In this document: positions 34,057 through 43,684 of the stretch, piece after piece | How positions within the stretch are numbered: the first letter of the stretch is position 1 | Layout of the letters: the number at the start of each line of letters is the position of its first letter | Assembly (NCBI RefSeq): GCF_007830445.1 | Contig: NZ_VLKR01000038.1 | Coordinates: 1 to 53,698, forward strand | DNA: 53,698 nt | From: Sphingobacterium siyangense | Lineage (GTDB): Bacteria; Bacteroidota; Bacteroidia; Sphingobacteriales; Sphingobacteriaceae | Direction: 5' to 3' | Notes under the pieces: model-generated | What the model saw: only the letters and a program-made list of their open reading frames with translations | Databases searched by the model: none | Told to the model about the DNA's origin: nothing | Position numbers and translations under genes: made by a program

Positions 34057-36414
34057 TTAGTCTCCAAATCGGTAGCTCAGTGACAATAAGACTTTCCTGT
34101 TGTCCGGAAAGTCAGTATAAAATACCTTAAGATCTCCATATTCACTAACCAACTGCGGGTTCGCATTTCTGAGCAGGCCATTTGCGGTCAGTTTTATCAT
34201 GCCGCGATCTCCAAACATTTTTTTCTCCGCGGCGACATCTATACCATACCTTTTATCCGTTCGGGAAGGTCCAGTAGTAATTCCCGATCGATAATAAAAT
34301 GCAATTTCGCTGCGAAATCCATATTTAAATTGTAGCGTATGCCGGCTGTTCGCTGTCCAGCTTGAGCCTTTAGAATCTAGGTTTACATTTCCAATTTCTC
34401 CGGAATAGTTGTTGTAAAATGCATTTACATAGTGGCTTGCTGTCCACCATGTTCGTAACGTTTGGTTATACATTACACTTGCGCTATAGTTCATATAGCG
34501 CCCGATGTTCTCTGGTTTCGACAAGTTTTCACCAACTTTATCGCCTTGGCGGATAATCCAGTTGATCATGTCACGTCCGTATGAAATACCTAATGTGGTG
34601 AACAATTTGTTCCTATAGCCATGACCGATTTCCGTAATATAACTTTTTTCGGGTTTCAAGTCAGGATTTCCCTCATTGTAGCTATAGGCATCTTCGTAAA
34701 TTCGAAATACGTTGATGTCATGATCACCCGGTCTTTCAATACGGCTGCTAAAGGATGTTCTTAGTGTATTTTTCTCATTTAGATGATATAGCAATGATCC
34801 ACTTGGAAACAGATCAAAATAGCGCTGGTCATTTTTTTTGTCCAACGTGACCTGATTGGCATTTATAAATGTATATTCTCCCCGCAGGCCAGCCTGATAT
34901 TCTATTCGTTTGTATTTGCCAGAGTAGATGGCATATAACGCTTCGATATGCTGCGTGTATTGAAAGCGATTGGAGGTAGCATTGTCTTGTATCCATTTGC
35001 CATTATCCAACAGCGTATTTATGACATCGTTGTTGATAAAAAAATGCGTTCCTTTCCAGCCGAGCTCAATTTTGCTTGAATCTGTTAACGGTTTACTGTA
35101 GTCAAGTCTTCCGGAATAGGTCGTATTACTCAAGTCCTGAATATTTGTCCTCCCTGTTGAAGATTGCGTGTTTGTTTGCAAATTAAACTGATCGGTTTCA
35201 AACCGGTTATTATAATCGTTTCCGTGTGGAGCAAAGTCAAAGTTGAATTTTAAAAAGTGATCTTCTCCTTCGTATTTATTAATATAATTGATATTAAATG
35301 TCCAGTTTTTAAACGACTCGTCAAAACGGTTGTTACTGATTGCATGCGCTGTCTGAATATTGGCTGGATAATCCCAGGTATCCATCTCGATAGATGCATA
35401 GGGTTTATAATTGCCCGTCATCCAGTGTACACTTCCATCCAAAACTCCACCATCCGAAAATTCATATTTTGCCCCAGCACGAACACTATGAAAACTGGCA
35501 TCATCTAATTTCTTACGTTCGTGTTGTCTCTGAAAGGAGGTTAAATTACCCTGGTTAAAAAAACTTCTTTCTGTAAGATTATGGCTATTACCCCGATCAT
35601 AGCTCTTATTTCCCTGCAAGTACATATCTAGCCCATTCACCTTGTAGTGTAATCCACCGCCCAAACCACCATAAAATTGTCGGCCCTGTCCAGCTCGAAT
35701 GAAGGCATCACCCCCAAAGCCGGCCTTTGCATTTCGCTTGGTCACAATATTAATTATGCCGGCAGTTCCCGCGGCATCTTCACGTGCCGAAGGGTTACTG
35801 ATCAGTTCAAGTTTGGATACTTCGGAGGCTTGCAGTCCGCGTAAAATACTGGCAAGCTGTTCACCGGAGACATACATATCACGGCCATTGATGCGTACGT
35901 TAGCACCTGCGCGACCCTGAATTGAAAAATTTCCTTTCCCATCCGAAACAAGACCCGGTGTTTTCTCCAATAATTCGAGGACATTGTTGCCTTCAGCTAA
36001 TACACTTCCTTCGACATCAACTACCATTTTATCGGCATACTGACGTACACTAGCTTGCTTTCCAATAACATGTACGGTTTCCATCAGATGTTCAACTGGT
36101 TGTAAAAAAATGGGGGGCGCTGTGTGTTCGGTTCCAGCTAACTGGTATGCTCGACTATGTACTGTTGTGTAGCCGATTGAACTATAGCGTATAAGATAAT
36201 TTCCATTTTTAGGCGTATGTAGTAGAAATGAGCCATCCTTAGCTGCATCTGCCTGCATGATCAGGGAAGAATCAGCTAAGTGTAAAAGACTGGCTGTGGC
36301 ACTTTTGATTGGATGCCCGTCTTTGTCAAATATTTTTCCAGATAACTTTGTTTGCGCGACAAGTCCAGTGGCAGCGCCTGAAAGTAATATAGATAATAAT
36401 GTAGATTTCGTCAT
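34057..36414 (-). CDS. TonB-dependent receptor-like outer membrane protein (OMP_b-brl_3 type)
   Basis: A 785-residue outer membrane protein. It has a signal peptide (MTKSTLLSILLSGAATGLVA), a carboxypeptidase-regulatory-like domain (about 22-105), a plug (about 120-230: LELLEKTPGLVSDGKGNFSI, NVRINGRDMYVSGEQLASIL, AREDAAGTAGIINIVTKRNA) and a beta-barrel to the end. This layout is that of Bacteroidetes outer membrane beta-barrel family receptors rather than SusC. It is the last gene of a minus-strand block with a PepSY protein, DUF4198-like and DUF4374-like proteins and another TonB receptor, so import or export of a metal-related ligand is likely. A terminator follows. Confidence 0.9.
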   Translation of the reverse strand: MTKSTLLSILLSGAATGLVAQTKLSGKIFDKDGHPIKSATASLLHLADSSLIMQADAAKDGSFLLHTPKNGNYLIRYSSIGYTTVHSRAYQLAGTEHTAPPIFLQPVEHLMETVHVIGKQASVRQYADKMVVDVEGSVLAEGNNVLELLEKTPGLVSDGKGNFSIQGRAGANVRINGRDMYVSGEQLASILRGLQASEVSKLELISNPSAREDAAGTAGIINIVTKRNAKAGFGGDAFIRAGQGRQFYGGLGGGLHYKVNGLDMYLQGNKSYDRGNSHNLTERSFFNQGNLTSFQRQHERKKLDDASFHSVRAGAKYEFSDGGVLDGSVHWMTGNYKPYASIEMDTWDYPANIQTAHAISNNRFDESFKNWTFNINYINKYEGEDHFLKFNFDFAPHGNDYNNRFETDQFNLQTNTQSSTGRTNIQDLSNTTYSGRLDYSKPLTDSSKIELGWKGTHFFINNDVINTLLDNGKWIQDNATSNRFQYTQHIEALYAIYSGKYKRIEYQAGLRGEYTFINANQVTLDKKNDQRYFDLFPSGSLLYHLNEKNTLRTSFSSRIERPGDHDINVFRIYEDAYSYNEGNPDLKPEKSYITEIGHGYRNKLFTTLGISYGRDMINWIIRQGDKVGENLSKPENIGRYMNYSASVMYNQTLRTWWTASHYVNAFYNNYSGEIGNVNLDSKGSSWTANSRHTLQFKYGFRSEIAFYYRSGITTGPSRTDKRYGIDVAAEKKMFGDRGMIKLTANGLLRNANPQLVSEYGDLKVFYTDFPDNRKVLLSLSYRFGD

Positions 36415-36487
36415 AATAATCGTGTCCCTTGTCCTCTTCGAGAAAGAACCGGTTTAAGCATAAATTAAATAGTAGTGGTTCGAAAAC

Positions 36488-37381
36488 CTAAAGGTTTGTG
36501 GATTTTGGAAGGAAACGAATCGGTGGTTTTCGTATTGTTGTTTGTATGTTCGTATTTGATACGTCCATTTCTTCCCCGCTATGCAATTCCCTGCCCAATT
36601 TATTGATGCCTTTTTTCTTTCCCCATTTGCGATTGTACCATATAATAAAGCCTGTAATAGGAAGCGTACCTGCTATAAAGGTGAGTACAAAAGCCAGCAT
36701 TTTTGTGGGGAATCCCCAAATTGACCCCACATGAATATCGTAATTGAGTCTTCTGAATTTTTCACCTGCACTTAATTCGGCAAAATCCTTGTTGAATAAA
36801 GAAATGTTATTGGGTAGAAATGCCCCGGTATACTGATCGAATGAATAATAGCGATTGTTATACTGTCGATCCATGTCATTGCGAATATAGACCGAAATCG
36901 TAGCGTCCTTTTTTTCCTTGTCTGGATAGGTGATTGTCAAGTAGTGTGGATCTTTATATTGGGTTAAAATCGTCTCAATCTCGCGATCGAAAGCTGTCGA
37001 AAAAAGGGCTATTTGACCAATTTTTGTAGAATCCGATTGGACAGAAGTTCTTTCGGCTAGTGGCATTCCCCAGTTTGTTGACCAATACAAGGCTCTGTTA
37101 AACCACTCGATACCATAATACATTCCAGTTATGGCCAATAATAGAATCAAAATAAAAGAATAAAAGCCAACCACATTATGCAGATCCAAATTAATTCTTT
37201 TCCAACCAGCTTTCCATTTGATCCGAAAGCTTTTTTCCCGAGTTGATTTTGTCCATTTTTTTGGATACCACCAGACCAATCCTGTGATTAAAGTAATACT
37301 AAAGACCAAGGTTGCATAGTTTACAATGGGGCGACCAATTTCTCTGGGAAGCCACAGAAAACGGTGTCCACTCAGGTCCAT
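36488..37381 (-). CDS. PepSY-associated membrane protein, C-terminal part (frame-shifted)
   Basis: This 297-residue frame holds the C-terminal three quarters of a PepSY_TM protein: LWLPREIGRPIVNYATLVFS, then helices near 20-40, 70-95 (VVGFYSFILILLLAITGMYY) and 220-245 (TKMLAFVLTFIAGTLPITGF), with conserved LDLHNVVGFY and NYDIHVGSIWG. The N-terminal part is encoded just upstream in another frame; the two overlap by 10 bp. Joining them at a T6 run restores a normal-length protein of about 450 residues. Members are implicated in ferric-siderophore reduction or utilisation. Its own ATG at 37381 sits at the junction, so separate coupled translation is possible. Confidence 0.8.
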   Translation of the reverse strand: MDLSGHRFLWLPREIGRPIVNYATLVFSITLITGLVWWYPKKWTKSTREKSFRIKWKAGWKRINLDLHNVVGFYSFILILLLAITGMYYGIEWFNRALYWSTNWGMPLAERTSVQSDSTKIGQIALFSTAFDREIETILTQYKDPHYLTITYPDKEKKDATISVYIRNDMDRQYNNRYYSFDQYTGAFLPNNISLFNKDFAELSAGEKFRRLNYDIHVGSIWGFPTKMLAFVLTFIAGTLPITGFIIWYNRKWGKKKGINKLGRELHSGEEMDVSNTNIQTTIRKPPIRFLPKSTNL

Positions 37382-37842
37382 GCAAAAAAGCTGTTCAATT
37401 TTTCTCTTAACTGCGCTTCCTTGGAATTGTCTTCTGTTTGCAAACCTAGATATTGGCCTGTATATGGGTGTAATAGATGCACCTGTGCGTTTGCTTTTGA
37501 ATTAGCTTCTCTGCCTTTGCCCTCTTGCTCCTTTTTTTTGAGGGTAAAGGAAATGGGGTGATCCCGGGTATAGGTAATGCCTCTTACTACAGCACTAGGA
37601 TAGAGTGAGTCTGCTATTCCGACGATCCTTGAGGGCGAAATCAAGGACTGGCTGGAAGCAAGGATATATTGCCTTTCTTTTTTCGGAATAACAAGATCGA
37701 TAATCTCATGGTTAAAAACCCAAAGGCAGGCCATCAGGCAGATCACAAATACAATACTACCTGAAATTAATCCCAGCCAAAGGTGCAACCAATTATTGAT
37801 CTGCCTGAACAGCGAATTATTTTTCTTCTTTCTTACGGCCAT
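37372..37842 (-). CDS. PepSY-associated membrane protein, N-terminal part (frame-shifted)
   Basis: A 156-residue frame from ATG 37842 (MAVRKKKNNSLFRQINNWLH); a GTG at 37848 is an alternative. One helix (about 24-46, LGLISGSIVFVICLMACLWV) precedes a PepSY-like periplasmic segment (ALVVRGITYTRD-like, then AQVHLLHPYTGQYLGLQ). It ends at TGA (37372-37374) in the middle of the family domain. The minus-strand run CTTTTTTGC at 37382-37390 is where frame is lost; a -1 shift there gives FFCMDLSGHRFLWLP and continues in the next frame. It starts 7 bp after the DUF4198-like gene. Confidence 0.8.
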   Translation of the reverse strand: MAVRKKKNNSLFRQINNWLHLWLGLISGSIVFVICLMACLWVFNHEIIDLVIPKKERQYILASSQSLISPSRIVGIADSLYPSAVVRGITYTRDHPISFTLKKKEQEGKGREANSKANAQVHLLHPYTGQYLGLQTEDNSKEAQLREKLNSFFAWT

Positions 37843-37849
37843 GTCCACA

Positions 37850-38548
37850 TTAGTTTACGGCAAAGCTCATAGAGCTTGCGCGGCTATACTCTTCAAAGTC
37901 TTGTCCTGTAGCTTTTTCCCTTTTCGATACTTCCGCAAAGTATTTACCAGTCCATTCTGGCGTGAATTTGATTATACCCTGGTCATTTGTCTGCAGCCAT
38001 TTAATCCATCCGCTGGGTGCAATGATCTGAACAGCTGTATTTGCTGCAGGTTTACCTTTTTCGAATAAAGTCAACGACAGCTCTTTTTTATTTTTGGAAA
38101 CTATATTGTTCGTAAAGACAAACAAATCGTTGTCGATATGGGTTGCTGTATTTCCAATAGTGGAATTTCCGACTTGGATTGTCGCTATCGCATTGATCTG
38201 ATACTGTGTTTTGGCTCCTTCTTTCCGATCTGTATCTTTTTTTAGGGTAATGTGGTATACGCCCTCTTGGTCAGGGGTGAATGAGGCCAATAAGTGATCT
38301 TCTTGAGCCGTTGTTATCAAGGCGGCTGTGCTTCCATCAGGTTTGATCAATGTCAACGTAATCTGCGTACCATCTTTATACCACCACCATTTTGAGATAA
38401 GTTCATGTTCATCGGGTTCACCATAAACGACCTTTACCGTATGGAGCTTTCCTTTGGTTCCTTTCAGCGAAGTTTCAATAAAGACAGCATGTGCCGAAGC
38501 TGACAGCACAATAAAAAATGTGAAGAGGTTAATGAGTATTGTTTTCAT
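37850..38548 (-). CDS. DUF4198-like secreted protein
   Basis: A 232-residue protein from ATG 38548 (MKTILINLFTFFIVL); a longer frame starting at 38638 would bury the signal peptide behind a charged tail and cross the hairpin element. The signal peptide ends near SASAHA. The start of the mature chain (VFIETSLKGTKGKLHTVKVV) and the Ig-like body (GVYHITLKKD; SGWIKWLQTNDQGIIKFTPEW) resemble DUF4198/NikM-type periplasmic proteins of metal uptake loci. It lies between the DUF4374-like lipoprotein gene and the PepSY gene, in the same direction. Role: probably periplasmic accessory to uptake (inference). Confidence 0.78.
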   Translation of the reverse strand: MKTILINLFTFFIVLSASAHAVFIETSLKGTKGKLHTVKVVYGEPDEHELISKWWWYKDGTQITLTLIKPDGSTAALITTAQEDHLLASFTPDQEGVYHITLKKDTDRKEGAKTQYQINAIATIQVGNSTIGNTATHIDNDLFVFTNNIVSKNKKELSLTLFEKGKPAANTAVQIIAPSGWIKWLQTNDQGIIKFTPEWTGKYFAEVSKREKATGQDFEEYSRASSMSFAVN

Positions 38549-38576
38549 TTGATTTAAACTAGGAGTTATATTTTTA

Positions 38577-38652
38577 GAAATACCTAGATTCGATTTTGCA
38601 CGTTTCATCATCGAGTACTCGAGTTTTGAAGGTGTCATCGACTAGGTATTTC
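38577..38652. other. Structured intergenic hairpin element within the uptake block
   Basis: Outer arms GAAATACCTAG (38577-38587) and CTAGGTATTTC (38642-38652) are exact 11-bp complements. TCGAT (38590-38594) and ATCGA (38637-38641) extend the stem, and the apex holds the 12-bp palindrome TCGAGTACTCGA (38611-38622). There is no T-run, so it is more likely an mRNA processing/stability element, a repeat relic, or a regulator site than a terminator. Confidence 0.7.
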
Positions 38653-38669
38653 CTAAACTTAGTGGCGTT

Positions 38670-39893
38670 TTATTTAAGCTTGTTCAAGTGATAAACCTGT
38701 GTAATTCCTGGATCGATCTCGGCACCGCGTTTTACCGAATTTTTTGTTGGATCGTATTCATAAACATACCATTTAGACTCATCTGTCTTGAATACATCGT
38801 ACAATTTGCCATTTTCCATAAAGTTCATCGTTGTTTTAGATTCTCCACCACCAACTAAAATCCGAAGATCTGCAACAATCTTCTTATTTGCCGGATCGAC
38901 CACAAATGGACTGATGTAAACCTTGCCATCGCCTAGTTTTTGAACTTGTGAAATGTTGTTGCTGAAAACGTTATAGTCTTTCAAGTCGAAGAAATAATCT
39001 GGATCGAACGTAGTCTGGCCTGCCTTGATACGCAGTAAACCATAGGTAGCAGCATCCGTCTTTTTGGTTACGATATATAGATCATTGTTATCATCTGTAA
39101 AAGTAAGTGTCTGTACTTCCCAGTGTCCCGCAGCAAAGCCTCCTCTGCCATCTTTTATAATTTTCCCATTCGCTAAACTCGGATAATCACACACATACAT
39201 GTAGGCCGTGTCTATGATATCTTTACGAGTTTCATTGCTTCTGTATTTGTGTCCGACAAATAATTTGTCGCCTCTTTGTGTGAAGCTCGTCGGTACGATA
39301 TATGGATTATGATCTTTTCCTTCCGGAGTTTTGGGATTAAAAGTGATCATTGGAATTTCTATACCAATTGTTTTATTGATTGTCATATTGTTGATGTTCA
39401 TAAAATAAATCGGTTGTTCCAGTACATTTTTCACTTTATTGGTCGTACCAGCTGTTTTAGTCATGACCATTTCATCTTTTGTGCTAATATCTTTTAGTAC
39501 TTTTCCCAGATAGAAATTTCCAGGGAAAGCGTAATTGTTCGTTTCTTTCCAAGATTTACTATTGACTACTTCAAATTGACTAAATCTTGTTCCATCATTT
39601 GACAGGTAATATTTACCTTCATAGGCATAAGCGTAAATGGCATAGAATGCTGCTGGTAGGTGAGAGGTAATATCGATTCCTTGATTGTTGTTCGGAGTGA
39701 GCAGGGTATCTTTCATTAAATTATTTGCGGTAAGCAGGTAAGATGAACCCGCTGCGGTCGTCACCCATACACTATATAAGCTATTTGAAGTCGGTGTAGT
39801 TTCATCAGGTGAAGTGGTGTCAGGTGATTTCTTGCAGGAAGAAAATAACACAGTCGCAGCAAATATTGCGATGGCGAATTTATTGATTTTCAT
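38670..39893 (-). CDS. DUF4374-like lipoprotein (beta-propeller-like)
   Basis: A 407-residue lipoprotein with leader MKINKFAIAIFAATVLFSSC and lipobox Cys20. The mature start LYSVWVTTAAGSSYLLTANN and the repeated strands (YYLSNDGTRFSQFEVV; FAAGHWEVQTLTFTDDNNDL) match DUF4374 proteins, which sit beside TonB receptors in Bacteroidetes siderophore or heme loci. It begins 23 bp after the TonB receptor gene in one operon. It could act as the receptor's surface partner or a sensor (inference). Asp/Thr-rich linker after the lipid anchor suggests outer-leaflet exposure. Confidence 0.82.
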   Translation of the reverse strand: MKINKFAIAIFAATVLFSSCKKSPDTTSPDETTPTSNSLYSVWVTTAAGSSYLLTANNLMKDTLLTPNNNQGIDITSHLPAAFYAIYAYAYEGKYYLSNDGTRFSQFEVVNSKSWKETNNYAFPGNFYLGKVLKDISTKDEMVMTKTAGTTNKVKNVLEQPIYFMNINNMTINKTIGIEIPMITFNPKTPEGKDHNPYIVPTSFTQRGDKLFVGHKYRSNETRKDIIDTAYMYVCDYPSLANGKIIKDGRGGFAAGHWEVQTLTFTDDNNDLYIVTKKTDAATYGLLRIKAGQTTFDPDYFFDLKDYNVFSNNISQVQKLGDGKVYISPFVVDPANKKIVADLRILVGGGESKTTMNFMENGKLYDVFKTDESKWYVYEYDPTKNSVKRGAEIDPGITQVYHLNKLK

Positions 39894-39916
39894 AAAAATA
39901 TATATTTATTTGTTTT

Positions 39917-42340
39917 TTACATAATGGATAATCTCAGCTTGACGTAGAATGCACGTCCAGGTCGTTGCAGTCGAAAATTGTCGTATGCTCTTTCATCTGT
40001 TAAATTTCTAGCCTCAAAGGATACATTGTATTTGTTCCGGTCCCAAGCGTAACTAAGTACCGCAGAATGGATATTTTGGGAAGGGATGAGATCTTTGGAT
40101 TCAAGTGATCCCAAGTATGATTCTGTCAGATAAAACCAGTGCGTGTATTGATATAAGTAGGAGAGTTGCACTCTGCTTCCTTGCTGAAACCAGTTATTCT
40201 GGATCAGGCTTATATCAGCGTTTCCATAGATCCAAGGGCGATTAATGAGTTGTTTGCCATAAGTGAGGCTAATTTGTTTATTGTCTGAATCGTCTGTGTA
40301 TTTTTTGTTGTAAGTAGCTTTATCGTAAGAACCATTCAGGGTAACTGCTAAAAGATCTTTAAAGCCATATTTGACTTCGGCCTCAAAGCCGTAGAGCTTT
40401 ACTCCAGGTTCGTTATAGCTTTGAAAATAGGCATTTCCATTCTGCATGACCGCACGGCTGGTTATATAGTTATCTGCCAAGCGATAGAAACCTGTTAAAT
40501 CGACATTCAGAAAGTGATTTTGATTAATATACGTATTGTAGTAAAACCCAGTGTTGATATTGTCACTCCGTTCGGGCTTTAAATCCCAGTTGGATGTTGT
40601 ATTGATACCGTCACCATAAAGAGCCGTCATAGAAGGTAAGTTGTATGCTCTTTCATAAGATAGTTTCCAACCGCAATCCTTGGTTATCCTATACCGTGAG
40701 GCTAAACTCATGCTGTAGTAATTCCCTTGCTTTTTTTGACTGATTATCCCACCGCTGATCAAATTGTTGTTTGCATCAAAGGTGCGTTCGTCAATATCTT
40801 TTGAGGCATTCATGCGGTAATATTTTACGGCTAAAACATTTGATAGGCGCTTGTCAAACCATTGGTTTTGCCATGACAAACCCAAAATATGTCGGCCCAA
40901 GTAGGATGGCAAACCAGACCGGTCATAATTGCCAATCAGTTCATATTGTTTCTGATCGTTGCTATTGAAATTGTAATTGAAATTTAAACTCTGATTACGC
41001 GCTTCATCAAAGTCATAGTTTAGATTTACGCGCGCGAGATAATTTGACAAATTATACTTTGTATCTTTTTGGGGATTCGGGGTTGTGGCATTGTAATTCG
41101 AGATCCAGTTTCCAGACCAATCGTAATTGTACATAGCTGTATCCCGCACGTAGCGGGTATCGTAGCTATAGCTTGTAAAAATATCTGCGTATAGGCGATT
41201 GACCAGAAAATTGCTTTTTTTGTAGCTCAGGGTTGGCATCAGATATTTGCTTTCAGACCATGCTCCGCCAAACACTTTGCTAAGTGAGGCCCCAAGCTGG
41301 TTTTCTTTGTGATTTTGTGAATAGGTCAGACCTGCATAGAACTGATCAGCCCAGGATACGTCGCGAAAACCGACCTCCAATTGTCCCATGGCTGAAGTGT
41401 AAGCATCGTTAAAACGCTTGGCTTTGGGGATCGTGACATACTTGTTGTCGACAGTGTTCTCGATAAGAACGTTGTACTTTTCGTTAGTATACATGTTATA
41501 ATCATTGTCGGAATGATTGTAAAATGCATTCATCCGGAAGGAAAGTTTGTTTTTGGGATTGGTAAATGTGCCGACTACGGCTGCCTGATGTGTATTGAAT
41601 GAGCCGTAGGAATAACTCAGATCCAGATAAGGTCTTGCTCGGCGCTTTGTAATAATATTGACAGCACCCCCGAGCGCATCGGAACCCAAAAAAGCAGGAA
41701 CAACACCTTTGTAAACTTCGACCCGATCAATCAGATTGACAGGAATATTATTTAAGGACATCGATGACCCAAAGTTTTCCATGGGAACACCGTCAATATA
41801 GATTTTTGCATCGAGCCCGTTGATACGGAATACAAAGTTGGAGCCTAATCCACCATCTTCACGAATAGTAACTCCTGTGGCGCGCTTTAAAACCTGTGTT
41901 AAATTGGCAGCTTCGTTGGCATGTTTATTCATGTCAATGACACTGACATTAAAGCCCGATCGCTTTATTTCCGCTACTTTCTGCTCATTTTCAGTTTTCC
42001 TATGTGCTGTTACGGTTACCTCGTCGATATAATTGCGATCCTCGATAAGTTGAAAGTCCTGAATATTTTTCCCGTTTAGAGGTCGCTCTTCGTAGTTATA
42101 TCCCACCGCAGTGACACGTATGATGGCCTTGTTCGGGATATTCGTATGTAGCTTATAATATCCATCTACATCGGATGAGGTACCATTGACCTGATCTTTT
42201 AGAAGTATTGTTGCACCTGGGATTGGTCTTCCAAAATTATCTTTGACAAAACCTGAAATAACGTTCTTTTGGGAGGTCTGGGCCTGTGTAAATACGGTAA
42301 AAATTAATAAGAGTAAAAAAGTAGATGTTGACTTCAACAT
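39917..42340 (-). CDS. TonB-dependent siderophore-type receptor
   Basis: An 807-residue receptor. After a signal peptide (ends near FTQAQ) come a CarboxypepD_reg-like domain (about 25-105, GFVKDNFGRPIPGATILLKD), a TonB-box/plug region (about 105-235; YIDEVTVTAHRKTENEQKVA, NGLDAKIYIDGVPMENFGSS, GGAVNIITKRR) and a barrel ending LRLSIM. The plug and barrel are FecA/siderophore-receptor-like. There is no STN signalling domain. The upstream ECF sigma and FecR-like genes suggest regulation, while downstream DUF4374, DUF4198 and PepSY genes fit iron or metal uptake. Confidence 0.92.
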   Translation of the reverse strand: MLKSTSTFLLLLIFTVFTQAQTSQKNVISGFVKDNFGRPIPGATILLKDQVNGTSSDVDGYYKLHTNIPNKAIIRVTAVGYNYEERPLNGKNIQDFQLIEDRNYIDEVTVTAHRKTENEQKVAEIKRSGFNVSVIDMNKHANEAANLTQVLKRATGVTIREDGGLGSNFVFRINGLDAKIYIDGVPMENFGSSMSLNNIPVNLIDRVEVYKGVVPAFLGSDALGGAVNIITKRRARPYLDLSYSYGSFNTHQAAVVGTFTNPKNKLSFRMNAFYNHSDNDYNMYTNEKYNVLIENTVDNKYVTIPKAKRFNDAYTSAMGQLEVGFRDVSWADQFYAGLTYSQNHKENQLGASLSKVFGGAWSESKYLMPTLSYKKSNFLVNRLYADIFTSYSYDTRYVRDTAMYNYDWSGNWISNYNATTPNPQKDTKYNLSNYLARVNLNYDFDEARNQSLNFNYNFNSNDQKQYELIGNYDRSGLPSYLGRHILGLSWQNQWFDKRLSNVLAVKYYRMNASKDIDERTFDANNNLISGGIISQKKQGNYYSMSLASRYRITKDCGWKLSYERAYNLPSMTALYGDGINTTSNWDLKPERSDNINTGFYYNTYINQNHFLNVDLTGFYRLADNYITSRAVMQNGNAYFQSYNEPGVKLYGFEAEVKYGFKDLLAVTLNGSYDKATYNKKYTDDSDNKQISLTYGKQLINRPWIYGNADISLIQNNWFQQGSRVQLSYLYQYTHWFYLTESYLGSLESKDLIPSQNIHSAVLSYAWDRNKYNVSFEARNLTDERAYDNFRLQRPGRAFYVKLRLSIM

Positions 42341-42472
42341 TTTTATTTAGATTAAGTATATACAAGAGAGTTGCCTATACCGATCACTTACCGAATGTTG
42401 ATTTCAGCTATTTTTTTTGAAAAATATGCAAATAGTTGATTATGAGCTTTGTTTTTTTTGAAGAACTATAGA

Positions 42473-43675
42473 TTATTTTTTCAAATAATCCATGCGTACA
42501 ATAAAGTTTGTACTATTGGGGAGTTGGATCCCCTTGGAGATTTCTTTTGTCTGCAAATTATACTTCCATACACGATGCTCATCATTTGCATCATCTATCG
42601 CTATATAAACATCCTTTTTGTCACTCCAGACATTCTCTTTTTGGGTACCTTTATCCAATGGGAGCGGAATTCTTTCGATGGAACCAGATTTTAAATCCAC
42701 CAGTCTATATTCGAACTGATAAACTGCGTGATAATTGGAAAAATCGGTGTATAAATTCTTCTGTTCATTGCGAACAATCGCCTTTCCGTTGCCCACATAC
42801 CAGATCCCGTATGCATGATTACCAATTGCCTTGGAAATATTGATCATAAAGTGCTGATCGACGAGCTGCTGCCCTTTCTTCTTTCTAAAAATTGCTGTTG
42901 GAAGCCTTAAATTATTGCCCAGCGCTATGCCAGGATTGGTCATGAAATAATAGTCCCCTAATTCGTCTTTAAAACTATAGGATTGTATGATGTTGAAGCC
43001 ACCGGGATAGGTCGAACGAGTTTCTTTCTGAATTTGTTGCAATGTAAAGCTAGGATAGTTTATTGTGGCGTAATAGGTCGTATCAGATGTGGTATGTCCA
43101 TATTTCCCGCGTGATTTGAAGAAGGAATAAGCCAGCCAAAGGTTATTGTTTTCAATATCAACAAGCCCGAGGTGTAGTGCGTTATATTCTTTTGTTGCAA
43201 AGGGAAGTGTGATGGTATCTTCCTTAATAATTTTCATCTCTGCAACATTAATCTGATAGAGTCGAGCCTGGGCTTTTTTTGCAATAAGATCCTCTCGACA
43301 TAGCGCAATTAAATTGTTGTCATCCTTCCAGGTGATGGTTTCAAAGTCGCGATTTTTTAATTGTATACTGTCAATAAGGACCAAGGACGACCCCTGTAAT
43401 CGGTGTTTTGTAAATACACTGGTTTGGCTTGACAACCGATAAAAGAAGCCATTTTTATAGATATATTCCCGTTCCTGAATTCGTGAGCTGGACAAAGGAA
43501 TTTGTAAAGTCGGTTGTCGGGTATCCTCCAAACTTTCGGAGAAAAACAAACTGGTTGGGCTTTCATCTTTGTTGAACAGACAAAAAACAAAATCAGGCTC
43601 TATGTTTTTGTTGGAAATTTGTTTACAAGAAAAAATAAAAGTTGCAAGGAAAGACAACAATACTAATCGCTTCAT
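42473..43675 (-). CDS. Propeller-like lipoprotein linked to sigma/anti-sigma genes
   Basis: A 400-residue lipoprotein: leader MKRLVLLSFLATFIFSC with lipobox Cys17. The rest is beta-rich with repeated blades (FYRLSSQTSVFTKHRL; WKDDNNLIALCREDL; YQFEYRLVDLKSGSIERIPL; HRVWKYNLQTKEISKGIQL), compatible with a beta-propeller (DUF4221-like). No catalytic site is recognised. It begins 9 bp after the FecR-like gene, so it is very likely cotranscribed with the regulators, and may take part in signal sensing since the anti-sigma protein lacks its usual receptor-contact domain (inference). Confidence 0.75.
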   Translation of the reverse strand: MKRLVLLSFLATFIFSCKQISNKNIEPDFVFCLFNKDESPTSLFFSESLEDTRQPTLQIPLSSSRIQEREYIYKNGFFYRLSSQTSVFTKHRLQGSSLVLIDSIQLKNRDFETITWKDDNNLIALCREDLIAKKAQARLYQINVAEMKIIKEDTITLPFATKEYNALHLGLVDIENNNLWLAYSFFKSRGKYGHTTSDTTYYATINYPSFTLQQIQKETRSTYPGGFNIIQSYSFKDELGDYYFMTNPGIALGNNLRLPTAIFRKKKGQQLVDQHFMINISKAIGNHAYGIWYVGNGKAIVRNEQKNLYTDFSNYHAVYQFEYRLVDLKSGSIERIPLPLDKGTQKENVWSDKKDVYIAIDDANDEHRVWKYNLQTKEISKGIQLPNSTNFIVRMDYLKK

Positions 43676-43684
43676 GTTTGCCTA

